A stretch of DNA of 64,000 bases, taken from assembly GCA_934486755.1 (NCBI GenBank), contig CAKSQT010000003.1, positions 1 through 64,000 on the forward strand, read 5' to 3'. Below, one piece after another: positions 34,663 to 43,722 of the stretch. Each line of letters opens with the position of its first letter. Position 1 is the first letter of the stretch. Made by a program: the position numbers and the translations under genes. Source of the DNA: an uncultured Eubacteriales bacterium. GTDB taxonomy: Bacteria; Bacillota; Clostridia; Oscillospirales; Acutalibacteraceae. The notes beneath the pieces are model-generated. The model was not told the origin of the DNA. It searched no databases and worked only from the letters and a program-made list of their open reading frames with translations.

Positions 34663-35643
34663 CTAACATTTTTGTAAGATTTTCATATCTATAATAATTT
34701 CGGTGCCCTTGCCGACGGTTGATTTAACCTTAATGTCGTATCCCAATTTGCCGCAAACGCGCTTGCAAAGATACAGCCCTATTCCGCTTGCGTGCTTGTC
34801 GCTTCTGCCGTTGTAGCCTGTGTATCCGTTTTCAAATATACGCGGAAGGTCGCCCGCCGCTATCCCTATGCCCGTATCCTTAATGTGCAGTTTCCCGTTT
34901 TCGGCAAAAATGCTTATACCGCCGTGCGGGGTGTATTTTAATGCGTTTGAAATCACCTGTTCTATTACAAAAGAAAGCCATTTTTCGTCTGTAACTATGT
35001 TCAGGCCGGTAGGTTCATAATCAAGGGTTAATTTCCGTTCAATAAATTCTCCCGAAAACTTCTTTACCGATTGTTTTATTATACCGTCAAGCGAATACTC
35101 CTTTATCACATAGTCCGTGCTTTTGGAGTCAAGCCTTAAATAGGCAAGCACCATTCCGACATACAACTCTATGCGCGCAAGGTCGTTTGACAGCTTGCGA
35201 GAAAGCGGTGTGTCCTCGTTTTGCAGGGTGAGCCGCATAGCCGCTATCGGTGTTTTTATCTGGTGCGCCCATACGGTGTAGTAGTCTATCATACCCGAAT
35301 ACTTGCTTTGGCTTTCCGTCATAAATTCCGTGTATTCTTCGTTTAAAAGCCGTATAATGTCCTGATATGCCTCGTCTTCAATACCGTCTGACTTTGGGAA
35401 GCTATCCTCTGAAATGTCGGAAAACGATTTAAGGCGAAGCAAAATATCACGTTTGCGTTTTATACGTATAATATCGGCGGCAACCGCTAAAACGCCGAAT
35501 ATAAGACAAAGACAGACGGGGTAAAGCACCGCCTTTAAGGGGAGACGGTAGAGAATAAAGGTAATTGTAAAAATAACTGAAAACGCAATAAATAGGGCTA
35601 TTCCTCTGCGCCGCTGTTTTAAATATTCAAAAAACAAATTCAT
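34663..35643 (-). CDS. BceS-type intramembrane-sensing histidine kinase
   Basis: 326 aa. Two membrane helices with only a few residues between them lie at the N-terminus (about 13-30 and 37-55), so there is no extracellular sensor, as in BceS kinases that sense through their ABC transporter. The H-box is VWAHQIKTPIAAM, the N-box is EQVISNALKYTPHGG, and G-boxes are IKDTGIGI and ASGIGLYLCKRV. It lies 3 bp after the response regulator gene and upstream of the ABC genes. Confidence 0.92.
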   Translation of the reverse strand: MNLFFEYLKQRRRGIALFIAFSVIFTITFILYRLPLKAVLYPVCLCLIFGVLAVAADIIRIKRKRDILLRLKSFSDISEDSFPKSDGIEDEAYQDIIRLLNEEYTEFMTESQSKYSGMIDYYTVWAHQIKTPIAAMRLTLQNEDTPLSRKLSNDLARIELYVGMVLAYLRLDSKSTDYVIKEYSLDGIIKQSVKKFSGEFIERKLTLDYEPTGLNIVTDEKWLSFVIEQVISNALKYTPHGGISIFAENGKLHIKDTGIGIAAGDLPRIFENGYTGYNGRSDKHASGIGLYLCKRVCGKLGYDIKVKSTVGKGTEIIIDMKILQKC

Positions 35644-35646
35644 TTT

Positions 35647-36330
35647 TCAGTCCTCTATAATGTATCCTACTCCGAATTTTGTGGTTATAAAATCGTTCAA
35701 ACCGATTGATTCCAAACGTTTTCTAAGACGGTTGACATTTACTGACAACGTGTTTTCGTCAATAAAGCTGTCGGTCTCCCATAGGCTTTCTATAAGTTTT
35801 TCGCGGCTTACGACCTTACCTCTGTTCTCCATAAGAACAAGCAAAATGCGGTATTCGTTTTTTGAAAACGAAATTTTTTCATCGCCGTATGTAAGGGTGT
35901 TGTCGCCTGTGTTCAGCAGGGCGCCCTTATGCTCCAAAACGGGCGCTGACGCGGCAAAATCATAACTTCGGCGCATTAATGCGCGCAGCTTTGCCGTAAG
36001 CACGCTTTGGTCAAACGGCTTTGCAATAAAATCGTCCGCGCCCATATTCATTGCCATAACCATATTCATATTGTCCGCGGCGGAGGAAATGAAGATTATC
36101 GGCACGCGCGAGACCTTGCGTATTTCGGTACACCAATGAAATCCGTTAAAAAACGGCAAAGTAATGTCAAGCAGAACAATGTGCGGGTCAAAATCCGCAA
36201 AATCTGTCATAACATTTCTGAAATTTTCCGCGATACGAACGCTGAAATCCCATATCTCAGCCTGCGTTTTTATCGCTTCGGCTATTCCTTTGTCGTCTTC
36301 AACAATAAGCAATCGGTACATTCTTTTCAT
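35647..36330 (-). CDS. BceR-type response regulator (OmpR family)
   Basis: 227 aa. The receiver domain occupies residues 1-120 (acidic pair in LLIVEDDKG, phosphoacceptor Asp in IVLLDITLPFFNG, Lys in FIAKPFD). The winged-helix DNA-binding domain occupies 135-227 (ENTLSVNVNRLRKRLE). It would activate the ABC genes downstream. The start at 36330 or the next Met at 36321 are both possible. Its promoter is divergent from the TetR gene's. Confidence 0.92.
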   Translation of the reverse strand: MKRMYRLLIVEDDKGIAEAIKTQAEIWDFSVRIAENFRNVMTDFADFDPHIVLLDITLPFFNGFHWCTEIRKVSRVPIIFISSAADNMNMVMAMNMGADDFIAKPFDQSVLTAKLRALMRRSYDFAASAPVLEHKGALLNTGDNTLTYGDEKISFSKNEYRILLVLMENRGKVVSREKLIESLWETDSFIDENTLSVNVNRLRKRLESIGLNDFITTKFGVGYIIED

Positions 36331-36353
36331 CTCGCATTTATTTCATTACAGTT

Positions 36354-36382
36354 TATTATACATAACGCCGCTGTAACTTGCA
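36354..36382 (-). promoter_or_regulatory. Promoter of the two-component genes
   Basis: Minus strand TTGCAA, 17-bp spacer, TATAAT, about 25 bases before the response regulator start. CTGTAAC (36371-36377) and its inverse GTTACAG (36408-36414) flank the divergent start region. Confidence 0.72.
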
Positions 36383-36394
36383 ACTTTTTTCGGC

Positions 36395-36423
36395 TTGACA
36401 ATAAACTGTTACAGTATTATAAT
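36395..36423 (+). promoter_or_regulatory. Promoter of the TetR/ABC operon
   Basis: TTGACA (36395-36400), 17-bp spacer, TATAAT (36418-36423): a near-consensus sigma-A promoter ending right at the TetR palindrome. Confidence 0.9.
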
Positions 36424-36460
36424 TAAAGAAACGTATGTAGCGCTACGTATGTTTCTTTAA
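36423..36460 (+). promoter_or_regulatory. TetR operator, 38-bp palindrome
   Basis: TTAAAGAAAC at 36423-36432 is mirrored by GTTTCTTTAA at 36451-36460, and the centre is GTAGCGCTAC. Only two symmetric positions mismatch. It covers the transcription start region just after the -10 box, so binding would block initiation. Confidence 0.82.
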
Positions 36461-36477
36461 ATCTGAGGAGTGATATT

Positions 36478-37047
36478 TTGCCGAGAAATTTTATGTTTAC
36501 AAGACAGCAAATAACGCAGGCGGCGCTTGAAATAACGCGGGAAAGCGGTATTTCAGCCGTTACAGCAAGGGCGCTTGGAAATAAGATGGGAACTTCGTCA
36601 AAGCCGATTTTCGGCCTGTTTGACAGTATGGAGGACGTTCACAGATCGGTTTTAGAGGCGGCTGATAAAATATATCACAGTTATTTAGACGAGGATATGT
36701 CAAGCGGCAAATATCCGCCGTATAAAGCGAGCGGAATGGCATACATACGCTTTGCGAAAGAGGAAAAACAGCTTTTCAAACTGCTGTTTATGCGCGACCG
36801 CACCCGCGAAAGCGTAACGGAAAACAGGAAAGAGATAAGACCGTTGCTTGATTTAATTATGAAAAATCTTGGCATAAGCGAGGACGCGGCATACCGTTTC
36901 CATTTGGAAATGTGGATATACGTTCACGGCATAGCCACTATGACAGCTACGTCATACTTGGATTTTGATGAGGAATTTATAAGCAATATGGTAAGCGACG
37001 CCTATAATTCCTTCAAATGCTCGGGAGGCTCTTATGGAAGCGATTAA
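36478..37047 (+). CDS. TetR/AcrR family regulator
   Basis: 189 aa. The N-terminal HTH is FTRQQITQAALEITRESG...VTARALGNKMGTSSKPIFGLF. An all-helical ligand domain follows (about 60-189). The start is TTG at 36478 with GAGGAGTG 6 bases upstream. The large palindrome between promoter and gene indicates autorepression together with the two ABC genes that follow (14-bp overlap with the ATPase gene). The inducing compound is unknown. Confidence 0.9.
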   Translation: MPRNFMFTRQQITQAALEITRESGISAVTARALGNKMGTSSKPIFGLFDSMEDVHRSVLEAADKIYHSYLDEDMSSGKYPPYKASGMAYIRFAKEEKQLFKLLFMRDRTRESVTENRKEIRPLLDLIMKNLGISEDAAYRFHLEMWIYVHGIATMTATSYLDFDEEFISNMVSDAYNSFKCSGGSYGSD

Positions 37048-37762
37048 AACTAATTTGTTGACAAAGAAATATAAGGACATAACGGCTGTTGACAGCCTTG
37101 ATTTAACCGTTTGCAAGGGCGAGCTTTTTTCACTTCTCGGCGTAAACGGAGCGGGGAAGACGACCACCGTAAAAATGCTGTCCTGCCTTACTAAACCGAC
37201 ATCGGGCGACGCTGTGTTGCTCGGCAACAGTATCATACAAAACGAAAAAAAGGTTAAAAGTATAATCGCTGTGTCTCCTCAGGAAACGGCTGTTGCTCCG
37301 AACCTGACCGTTAAGGAAAATTTGGAGCTTATGTGCGGCGTACACGGATTTTCAAAGCAAAAAAGCAAAACAAAAGCCTTGGAGTTTGCCGACAGATTTG
37401 AACTCGGTTCAATTCTTAACAAAAGGGCAGGCAAGCTGTCGGGCGGTTGGCAACGCAGACTGAGCATTGCAATGGCGCTTATAAGCGAGCCTGAAATTTT
37501 GTTTTTGGACGAACCAACATTGGGGCTTGACGTTATAGCAAGGAGCGAGCTTTGGGACGTTATAAGTTTGCTTAAAGGCAAGATAACAATAATTCTTACA
37601 ACGCATTATATGGAGGAAGCGGAAGCCCTCTCCGACCGCATAGGAATTATGAAAAGCGGACATTTGTTGACGGTGGGAACCGCCGAGGAGCTTAAAGCGA
37701 GAACAAACACCGATAAATTTGAAAATGCCTTTATTTCGATTGTAAAGGGGGCAAAAATATGA
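37034..37762 (+). CDS. ABC-2 type transporter ATP-binding protein
   Basis: 242 aa drug-exporter type ATPase. Walker A is LLGVNGAGKTTTVKML, signature LSGGWQRRLSI, Walker B EILFLDEPTLGLD, H-loop LTTHYMEEAEAL. Overlaps the TetR gene by 14 bp and the permease gene by 4 bp. Together they form a regulated efflux or lipid/polymer export system; substrate unknown. Confidence 0.92.
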   Translation: MEAIKTNLLTKKYKDITAVDSLDLTVCKGELFSLLGVNGAGKTTTVKMLSCLTKPTSGDAVLLGNSIIQNEKKVKSIIAVSPQETAVAPNLTVKENLELMCGVHGFSKQKSKTKALEFADRFELGSILNKRAGKLSGGWQRRLSIAMALISEPEILFLDEPTLGLDVIARSELWDVISLLKGKITIILTTHYMEEAEALSDRIGIMKSGHLLTVGTAEELKARTNTDKFENAFISIVKGAKI

Positions 37763-38487
37763 AAATGCTGTCCTTTTCTTCAAGAACCGCAAAGGAAATA
37801 CTCCGCGATCCTCTTAACATTGTATTTGGCTTGGGCTTTCCCGTGGTACTACTGCTGTTGCTTTCGGCAATACAGGCGAATATACCCGTCAGCCTGTTTG
37901 AAATACAGAATTTAACTCCCGGAATAACGGTGTTCGGTCTTTCATTTATGACCCTTTTTTCGGCTACGCTTATAGCAAGGGACCGAGAGAGCGCATTTAT
38001 TAAAAGGCTTTTTACCGCACCGCTTACTGCCGCGGATTTTATATGCGGCTACGCGTTGCCTATTTTACCGATTGCGGTTGCGCAGAGCGTTATATGTTAT
38101 ATTACAGCCGCCGTTCTCGGAATGAAAATAAATATAAACGTTGTTTATGCCGTGCTTTTTATAATACCTGTCTCGGTGTTCTTTATAGGTCTGGGGCTAT
38201 TGTGCGGCAGTATATTTAACGTTAAGCAGGTCGGCGGAATATGCGGAGCGTTGCTTACTAACCTTACCGCCTGGCTTTCGGGTGTATGGTTTGACCTTGA
38301 TTTGGTCGGCGGTGCGTTTAAAAAAATTGCCAACGCGCTCCCGTTTGTTCACGCGGTTGAGCTGGAACGCGTGGTAATAAGCGGCGAATTTTCAAATATA
38401 TTTCCGCATTTTTGGTGGGTTATAGGCTATTCCGCCGCCGCGGTGCTTATTGCGGTATACGCATTTTTAAAGAGTATGAAGAAATAG
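37759..38487 (+). CDS. ABC-2 type transporter permease
   Basis: 242 aa, six membrane segments typical of ABC-2 permeases, with the conserved LIARDRESAFIKRLFTAPLTA cytoplasmic segment after the second helix and FVHAVELERVVI near the end. Last gene of the TetR operon; a terminator follows. Confidence 0.88.
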   Translation: MKMLSFSSRTAKEILRDPLNIVFGLGFPVVLLLLLSAIQANIPVSLFEIQNLTPGITVFGLSFMTLFSATLIARDRESAFIKRLFTAPLTAADFICGYALPILPIAVAQSVICYITAAVLGMKININVVYAVLFIIPVSVFFIGLGLLCGSIFNVKQVGGICGALLTNLTAWLSGVWFDLDLVGGAFKKIANALPFVHAVELERVVISGEFSNIFPHFWWVIGYSAAAVLIAVYAFLKSMKK

Positions 38488-38498
38488 AGAATAGAAAA

Positions 38499-38535
38499 TA
38501 AAAAAACCTCCGAGTTTAATTCTCGGAGGTTTTGT
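38499..38535. terminator. Bidirectional terminator between ABC permease and gpmI
   Basis: AACCTCCGAG (38505-38514), loop TTTAATT, CTCGGAGGTT (38522-38531), with A-run on the left and T on the right. Ends both the TetR operon and the gpmI transcript. Confidence 0.9.
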
Positions 38536-38546
38536 ATGCTATTCGG

Positions 38547-40082
38547 TTATTCAACTATTATAGATTCGCCTGTCATCTCTTCGGGCTTTGCAAGTCCCAA
38601 CAGCTTTAAGATAGTCGGGGATATATCGCAAAGTCTGCCGCCTTCGCGCAGTTTGCAGTTTCTGCCGATTACGGAGAAAGGAACAAGGTTGGTTGTATGC
38701 GCCGTAAACGGTGAGCCGTCTGTATCTATCATTTTGTCGGCATTTCCGTGGTCAGCCGTGAGAAGCATTACGCCGCCCATTTTAAGGGTTGAGTCGGCTA
38801 CACGGCCAACACAGGTATCAACGGTTTCAACCGCCTTTACAGCGGCGTCGAAAATGCCCGTGTGACCGACCATATCGCAGTTTGCAAAGTTAAGGATAAC
38901 AACGTCGTATTTTCCTGTTTCAATGGCTTCGCATACCTTGTCGCACACCTCGTTGGCGCTCATTTCGGGTTGTAAATCGTATGTCGCAACCTTGGGTGAG
39001 TTTACAAGTATTCTGTCTTCACCCTTGAACATAACCTCGCGTCCGCCGTTGAAGAAAAACGTTACGTGAGCGTATTTCTCGGTTTCGGCGATACGAAGCT
39101 GCGTCATATCGTGGTTTGCGAGGAACTCGCCGAGGGTGTTGGTCAACGACTGCGGCTTAAAGGCAACCTCAACGTTCGGCATAGAAGCGTCATATTGAGT
39201 CATACATACATAAAACACTTTCTGTCTGCCGCCCTTGCGCTCAAATCCCACAAAATCATCGTCAACAAAGGTTCTTGTTATCTCTCTTGCGCGGTCGGGA
39301 CGGAAGTTGAAGAATATAACGCTGTCGCCCGTCTTAATTCTCTCGGTATCTGCAACAACGGTAGGAACAACAAATTCATCTGTGATAAATTTGCCCTCTT
39401 CGTCCTTAACGGTATAAGAATGACGTACCGCGGCGGCTGGATCATCAGTCTGAATACCCTCGCCGTAAACAAGCGCGGCATAAGCCTTGCCGACGCGCTC
39501 CCAACGGTTGTCGCGGTCCATTGCGTAAAATCTACCCATAACGGAAGCAATTTTGCCGCAGCCGATCTCTTTTAATTTTTTATTCAGCGTATCAATATAA
39601 TCAGCCGCGCTTGCAGGCGGAACGTCGCGTCCGTCAAGAATGGCGTGGATATATACCCTGTCAAGCCCGTTCTTCTTTGCAAGCTCTACCAAGCCGTAAA
39701 GATGGTTTATATGACTGTGAACGCCGCCGTCCGACAGAAGACCCATAAGGTGAAGCGCAGAATTGTTCTTCTTGCAGTTTTCGATTGCGTGAACAAAGGC
39801 TTCGTTGTTAAAAAAGTCGCCGTCTTCAATCGACTTGGTTATACGTGTAAGTTCCTGATAAACTATGCGGCCTGCACCTATGTTGGTGTGACCGACTTCG
39901 CTGTTGCCCATCTGACCGTCGGGAAGACCTACATCAAGTCCCGAAGCGCCGATAAGCGTGGTGGGACATTCGCTGAAAATCTTGTCAAGACGCGGTTTAT
40001 TTGCCGCGGCTATCGCGTTGCCGTTTCTGTCGGGATTGTATCCGAATCCGTCCATAATGGTTAAAACTACGGGTTTTTTCAT
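38547..40082 (-). CDS. gpmI: 2,3-bisphosphoglycerate-independent phosphoglycerate mutase
   Basis: Interconverts 3- and 2-phosphoglycerate, 511 aa, the standard length. The alkaline-phosphatase-like metal centre uses MDGFGYNPDRNG at the N-terminus, the catalytic Ser in GNSEVGHTNIGAGR, and LLTADHGNADKM and TAHTTNLVPF near the C-terminus. The phosphotransferase insertion is present (SDGGVHSHINHLYGL). Third gene of pgk-tpiA-gpmI. Confidence 0.97.
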   Translation of the reverse strand: MKKPVVLTIMDGFGYNPDRNGNAIAAANKPRLDKIFSECPTTLIGASGLDVGLPDGQMGNSEVGHTNIGAGRIVYQELTRITKSIEDGDFFNNEAFVHAIENCKKNNSALHLMGLLSDGGVHSHINHLYGLVELAKKNGLDRVYIHAILDGRDVPPASAADYIDTLNKKLKEIGCGKIASVMGRFYAMDRDNRWERVGKAYAALVYGEGIQTDDPAAAVRHSYTVKDEEGKFITDEFVVPTVVADTERIKTGDSVIFFNFRPDRAREITRTFVDDDFVGFERKGGRQKVFYVCMTQYDASMPNVEVAFKPQSLTNTLGEFLANHDMTQLRIAETEKYAHVTFFFNGGREVMFKGEDRILVNSPKVATYDLQPEMSANEVCDKVCEAIETGKYDVVILNFANCDMVGHTGIFDAAVKAVETVDTCVGRVADSTLKMGGVMLLTADHGNADKMIDTDGSPFTAHTTNLVPFSVIGRNCKLREGGRLCDISPTILKLLGLAKPEEMTGESIIVE

Positions 40083-40104
40083 TGGTATTACTCCTAAGAA
40101 AGTT

Positions 40105-40872
40105 TTATTTGCTTGCCGCTTTTACGATTACCGAGAAATCCTCTGCCTTTAAAGAAGCGCCACCGATAAGTCCGCCGTCAACGTTTGTTTTGGCAACCAA
40201 TTCGTCACAGTTCTTTGCGTTCATAGAGCCGCCGTACTGAATTGTAACGGTCTCGGCAACGTCCTTGCCGTAAACCTCGGCAATAGCGGCACGAACGTAT
40301 CCGTTGCCCTCGTCAGCCTGTTCTGCGGTTGCGGTAACGCCTGTTCCTATCGCCCATACAGGCTCGTAAGCAATAACGATATTTTTGAGCTGTTCCTTTG
40401 AAATGTTTGTAAGAGCCATCTTGGTCTGGAATTTAAGCAACGTTTCGGTGTAGCCGAGTTCGCGCTGTTCGAGTGTTTCGCCGACGCAGACAATTGCGGT
40501 AAGACCCGCGTTGACTGCGGCAAGGGTGCGGAGGTTGACGGTCTGGTCGGTCTCGCCGAAATACTGTCTTCTTTCGCTGTGACCTACAACAACGTATTTA
40601 ACGCCGCTCTCAACTAACATTTTAGCCGAAACCTCGCCTGTATATGCGCCGCTCTCTTTAAAATGAACGTTTTCGGCGCCGATTTCGATATTTGAACCCT
40701 TTGCTGCTTCAACGGCGGCGGCAATGTCAACATAAGGAACGCAGAGAACTACCTTGCAGTCAGCTCCCGCAACAAGCGGTTTCATTTCGTTTATAAGCGC
40801 GGTAGTTTCCGATGGGGTCTTGTTCATTTTCCAGTTGCCCGCAATTATAGCGGCTCTTGTAGCTTTATTCAT
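40105..40872 (-). CDS. tpiA: Triosephosphate isomerase
   Basis: Interconverts DHAP and glyceraldehyde-3-phosphate, 255 aa TIM barrel. Visible active-site parts are AGNWKMNK (Lys), VVGHSERR (His), AYEPVWAIGTG (Glu and loop 6) and GGSMNAKN phosphate loop. It lies between pgk and gpmI in a glycolytic operon; gap, the usual first gene, is not in the window. Confidence 0.97.
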   Translation of the reverse strand: MNKATRAAIIAGNWKMNKTPSETTALINEMKPLVAGADCKVVLCVPYVDIAAAVEAAKGSNIEIGAENVHFKESGAYTGEVSAKMLVESGVKYVVVGHSERRQYFGETDQTVNLRTLAAVNAGLTAIVCVGETLEQRELGYTETLLKFQTKMALTNISKEQLKNIVIAYEPVWAIGTGVTATAEQADEGNGYVRAAIAEVYGKDVAETVTIQYGGSMNAKNCDELVAKTNVDGGLIGGASLKAEDFSVIVKAASK

Positions 40873-40940
40873 TGTGAATTACTCCTTTTATACATTTACA
40901 CACTTCAAGGCTTGCAATGCAAGCCTTGAAAATTTAACAA

Positions 40941-42152
40941 TTATTTATCGTTGAGCGCGGCAATACCCGGAAGCTCTTTGCCTTCAAGGAATTCAAGCGA
41001 AGCGCCGCCGCCTGTTGAGATGTGAGTCATCTTGTCGCCGAAGCCGAGGGTGTTTACAGCCGCCGCAGAGTCGCCGCCGCCGATAACCGTAACGGCGTCT
41101 GTTTCGGCAAGGCTCTTTGCAACCGCTATTGTGCCCTTAGCAAGGGTCGGGTTTTCAAATACGCCCATAGGACCGTTCCAAACAACAGTCTTGGCATTTT
41201 TAACCTCGTTTGCGAAAAGCTCCGCTGTCTTCGGTCCGATGTCAAGACCCTGATAATCGTCGGGAATCTTGTCGGCGTCTACCGCGGTTACTTCAATCGG
41301 AGCGTCAATCGGGTCGGGGAAGTCTTTTGCTATTGTGCAGTCGATAGGGAGAAGAATCTTAACGCCCTTTTCCTCAGCCTTTTTAAGCATATCGCGGCAG
41401 TAGTCTATCTTCTCGCTGTCAAGCAGAGATTTGCCTACGCTGTAACCCTTAGCGGCAAGGAATGTATAAGCCATACCGCCGCCGATAATAAGAGTATCGG
41501 CTTTGTTGAGAAGATTTTCTATAACGGTGAGCTTGTCTGCAACCTTTGCGCCGCCGAGAATTGTGACAAACGGGCGAACAGGGTCGTTGACAGCGTTTCC
41601 GAGATATTTAAGCTCTTTACCGATAAGGTAACCCGCAACGGCTTCCTTAACATAGGAAACAACGCCGACGGTGGAGCAGTGCGCTCTGTGAGCGGTTCCG
41701 AAAGCGTCGTTCACGAATATATCGGCAAGCGAGCCGAGTTCCTTTGAGAACCCCTCGCCGTTCTTTGTTTCTTCTGCACGGTAACGTGTGTTTTGAAGAA
41801 GAACAACGTCACCGTCCTTCATTTCCGCAACTGCTTTCTTCGCGTTTTCGCCTACAACATTGTCGTCAGCGGCAAAAACAACCTCTTTGCCGAGAAGCTC
41901 GGAAAGACGCTTTGCAACAGGCGCAAGCGAAAGCTCGGGCTTGGGTTCGCCCTTCGGCTTGCCGAGGTGGGAGCAGAGGATAACTCTGCCGCCGTCCGCA
42001 ATTAACTTCTTAATAGTCGGCAGAGCGGCGATTATGCGGTTTTCGTCGGTGATAACGCCGTTTTTAAGCGGAACGTTAAAGTCACAGCGAACGAGGACCT
42101 TTTGACCTTTTACATTAATGTCGTCAACAGTTTTTTTATTGAGAGCATTCAT
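40941..42152 (-). CDS. pgk: Phosphoglycerate kinase
   Basis: Makes ATP from 1,3-bisphosphoglycerate, 403 aa. The N-terminal substrate domain has [14 protein letters not shown] and [11 protein letters not shown]. Basic residues in TRYRAEE and [11 protein letters not shown] follow. The C-terminal nucleotide domain contains [21 protein letters not shown] and GGGDSAAAV. First gene of the operon, with promoter 42196-42223 and GAAAGGATG site. Confidence 0.98.
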   Translation of the reverse strand: MNALNKKTVDDINVKGQKVLVRCDFNVPLKNGVITDENRIIAALPTIKKLIADGGRVILCSHLGKPKGEPKPELSLAPVAKRLSELLGKEVVFAADDNVVGENAKKAVAEMKDGDVVLLQNTRYRAEETKNGEGFSKELGSLADIFVNDAFGTAHRAHCSTVGVVSYVKEAVAGYLIGKELKYLGNAVNDPVRPFVTILGGAKVADKLTVIENLLNKADTLIIGGGMAYTFLAAKGYSVGKSLLDSEKIDYCRDMLKKAEEKGVKILLPIDCTIAKDFPDPIDAPIEVTAVDADKIPDDYQGLDIGPKTAELFANEVKNAKTVVWNGPMGVFENPTLAKGTIAVAKSLAETDAVTVIGGGDSAAAVNTLGFGDKMTHISTGGGASLEFLEGKELPGIAALNDK

Positions 42153-42195
42153 TGAAGAAACATCCTTTCAATATTGTTAAAAATTTTACAATACT

Positions 42196-42223
42196 ATTTT
42201 AACACATTTTGCTATTTTTTCAA
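42196..42223 (-). promoter_or_regulatory. Promoter of pgk-tpiA-gpmI
   Basis: Minus strand TTGAAA (42218-42223), 16-bp spacer, TAAAAT (42196-42201). Confidence 0.75.
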
Positions 42224-42251
42224 TATTTATTTTTGCTAAATGAGATTTTAT

Positions 42252-42755
42252 TTATACTTCTTCCCACTTATAGTTGTGAAGCTGACCGAAATTTGACAGT
42301 GACGGGTACCCCCATTGCCTCAAAACCTCATAAACCCCTATTGCGACCGAGTTTGAAAGATTAAGGCTTCGGATTTCGCCCTGCATAGGTATTCTCACGC
42401 ATCTGTCGCGGTTTTTAATAAGCAGTTCCTCGGGCAAACCCTTTGTTTCCTTGCCGAATAACAGATAACAGTTGTCGGGGTATTCAATGTCCGAGTGGGC
42501 TTTGCGCGCCTTTGTTGTGAAAAAGAAAAATTCGCCCTTGTTTTTCTCAAAAAATTCATCAATGTTTTCATAGTAAGTAATATCTAAAAAATGCCAATAG
42601 TCAAGACCCGCGCGTTTCAGCTTTTTGTCGTCTATCTTAAAACCCATAGGTCCCACAAGGTGGAGCCTTGCGCCCGTGGCGGCGCAGGTTCTTGCAACAT
42701 TTCCCGTGTTTTGCGGTATTTCGGGTTCGACCATAACAATATTAATTTTTGCCAT
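42252..42755 (-). CDS. trmL: tRNA (cytidine(34)-2'-O)-methyltransferase
   Basis: 167 aa SPOUT methyltransferase that methylates the wobble base of tRNA-Leu isoacceptors. N-terminal VEPEIPQNTGNVARTCAATGA and C-terminal knot MQGEIRSLNLSNSVAIGVYE are the TrmL signatures; LFGKETKGLP is the central loop. It starts at the end of the 1-phosphofructokinase gene with no gap and is probably cotranscribed with it. Confidence 0.95.
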   Translation of the reverse strand: MAKINIVMVEPEIPQNTGNVARTCAATGARLHLVGPMGFKIDDKKLKRAGLDYWHFLDITYYENIDEFFEKNKGEFFFFTTKARKAHSDIEYPDNCYLLFGKETKGLPEELLIKNRDRCVRIPMQGEIRSLNLSNSVAIGVYEVLRQWGYPSLSNFGQLHNYKWEEV

Positions 42756-43661
42756 TTAGCAAATTCCCCTTTCGATACGCATTATCTTATCGCGGTCGGC
42801 AAGACCCTCGCTGAAAGCGGTCGCCGCGCCTGCGGCTGTTCCGAGTTTTAAGGCATAAGCGTAATCCGCTGTTTTTATAAATCCCGAAATAAATCCCGCT
42901 ACCATAGAGTCGCCCGCGCCGACAGTATTGACAGTCTTGCCTTTTACCGCTTCGGCAAAGTGCGTGTTTCCGTGCCTGTCGAGGAGCATTGCTCCGTCTG
43001 CGCCCATTGAGACCAAAACATTCTGCGCGCCGAGCTTTTGCAGCTTGTTTGCGTATTTAACAATATCTTCTTTCGTGCCGCCGTTTACGCCGAATAAATC
43101 AAACAGCTCGTCCTCATTCGGCTTTATTAAAAAAGGACGGTATTTAAGCGTTTTTAACAACTGTTCGCCCTCGGCGTCAACTACCGTCCGTATATCCTTT
43201 TCTTTGAGCGAAGCAATTATTTCGGCATAAGTGTCAGTCGGCAGGGCAGAGGGAACATTTCCCGCTAAAACAAGGCAGTCGCCGCTTTTTAAACGGATTA
43301 GCTTTTCGGTTAGAGCCTTAATATCCGCTTTTGATATTTCAGGTCCCTTTGCGTTAATATCGGTTTCGTTATCCGAACGCAGTTTTACATTTATACGAGT
43401 AAGACCCTGCGGCAATTCAACAAAATCGTTTTCAACGCCCGCATTGTTAAGCCCCTGCATTACAGCTTTGCCTGTAAAACCCGCTATGAAGCCTGTCGCA
43501 ACCGACGGGTTGCCGAGTTCCTTTAAAACAAGGGAAACATTAATGCCCTTACCGCCTAAAACGGGGTTTTCATCAAACGAGCGGTTGATTTTTCCCGTTT
43601 TAAGCTCGGAAAGGTGCATTATATAGTCAATAGCAGGATTAATTGTTACGGTATATATCAC
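42756..43661 (-). CDS. pfkB: 1-phosphofructokinase family hexose kinase
   Basis: 301 aa ribokinase-fold sugar kinase. NPAIDYIMHL opens the fold, GGKGINVSLVL is the substrate loop, and NTVGAGDSMVAGF has the catalytic Asp and anion hole. Best match is fructose-1-phosphate kinase (FruK), though tagatose-6-phosphate kinases look alike; no PTS or FruR gene is adjacent. Promoter at 43694-43722. Confidence 0.88.
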   Translation of the reverse strand: MIYTVTINPAIDYIMHLSELKTGKINRSFDENPVLGGKGINVSLVLKELGNPSVATGFIAGFTGKAVMQGLNNAGVENDFVELPQGLTRINVKLRSDNETDINAKGPEISKADIKALTEKLIRLKSGDCLVLAGNVPSALPTDTYAEIIASLKEKDIRTVVDAEGEQLLKTLKYRPFLIKPNEDELFDLFGVNGGTKEDIVKYANKLQKLGAQNVLVSMGADGAMLLDRHGNTHFAEAVKGKTVNTVGAGDSMVAGFISGFIKTADYAYALKLGTAAGAATAFSEGLADRDKIMRIERGIC

Positions 43662-43693
43662 GGAAAAAGCTCCTTAATTCTTACTTCCGTTAT

Positions 43694-43722
43694 ATATTAC
43701 CTCTAAAACCTTAAAAGGTCAA
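43694..43722 (-). promoter_or_regulatory. Promoter of the 1-phosphofructokinase/trmL operon
   Basis: Minus strand TTGACC (43717-43722), 17-bp spacer, TAATAT (43694-43699). The TGA stop of the preceding truncated gene lies inside the -35 box. Confidence 0.75.
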
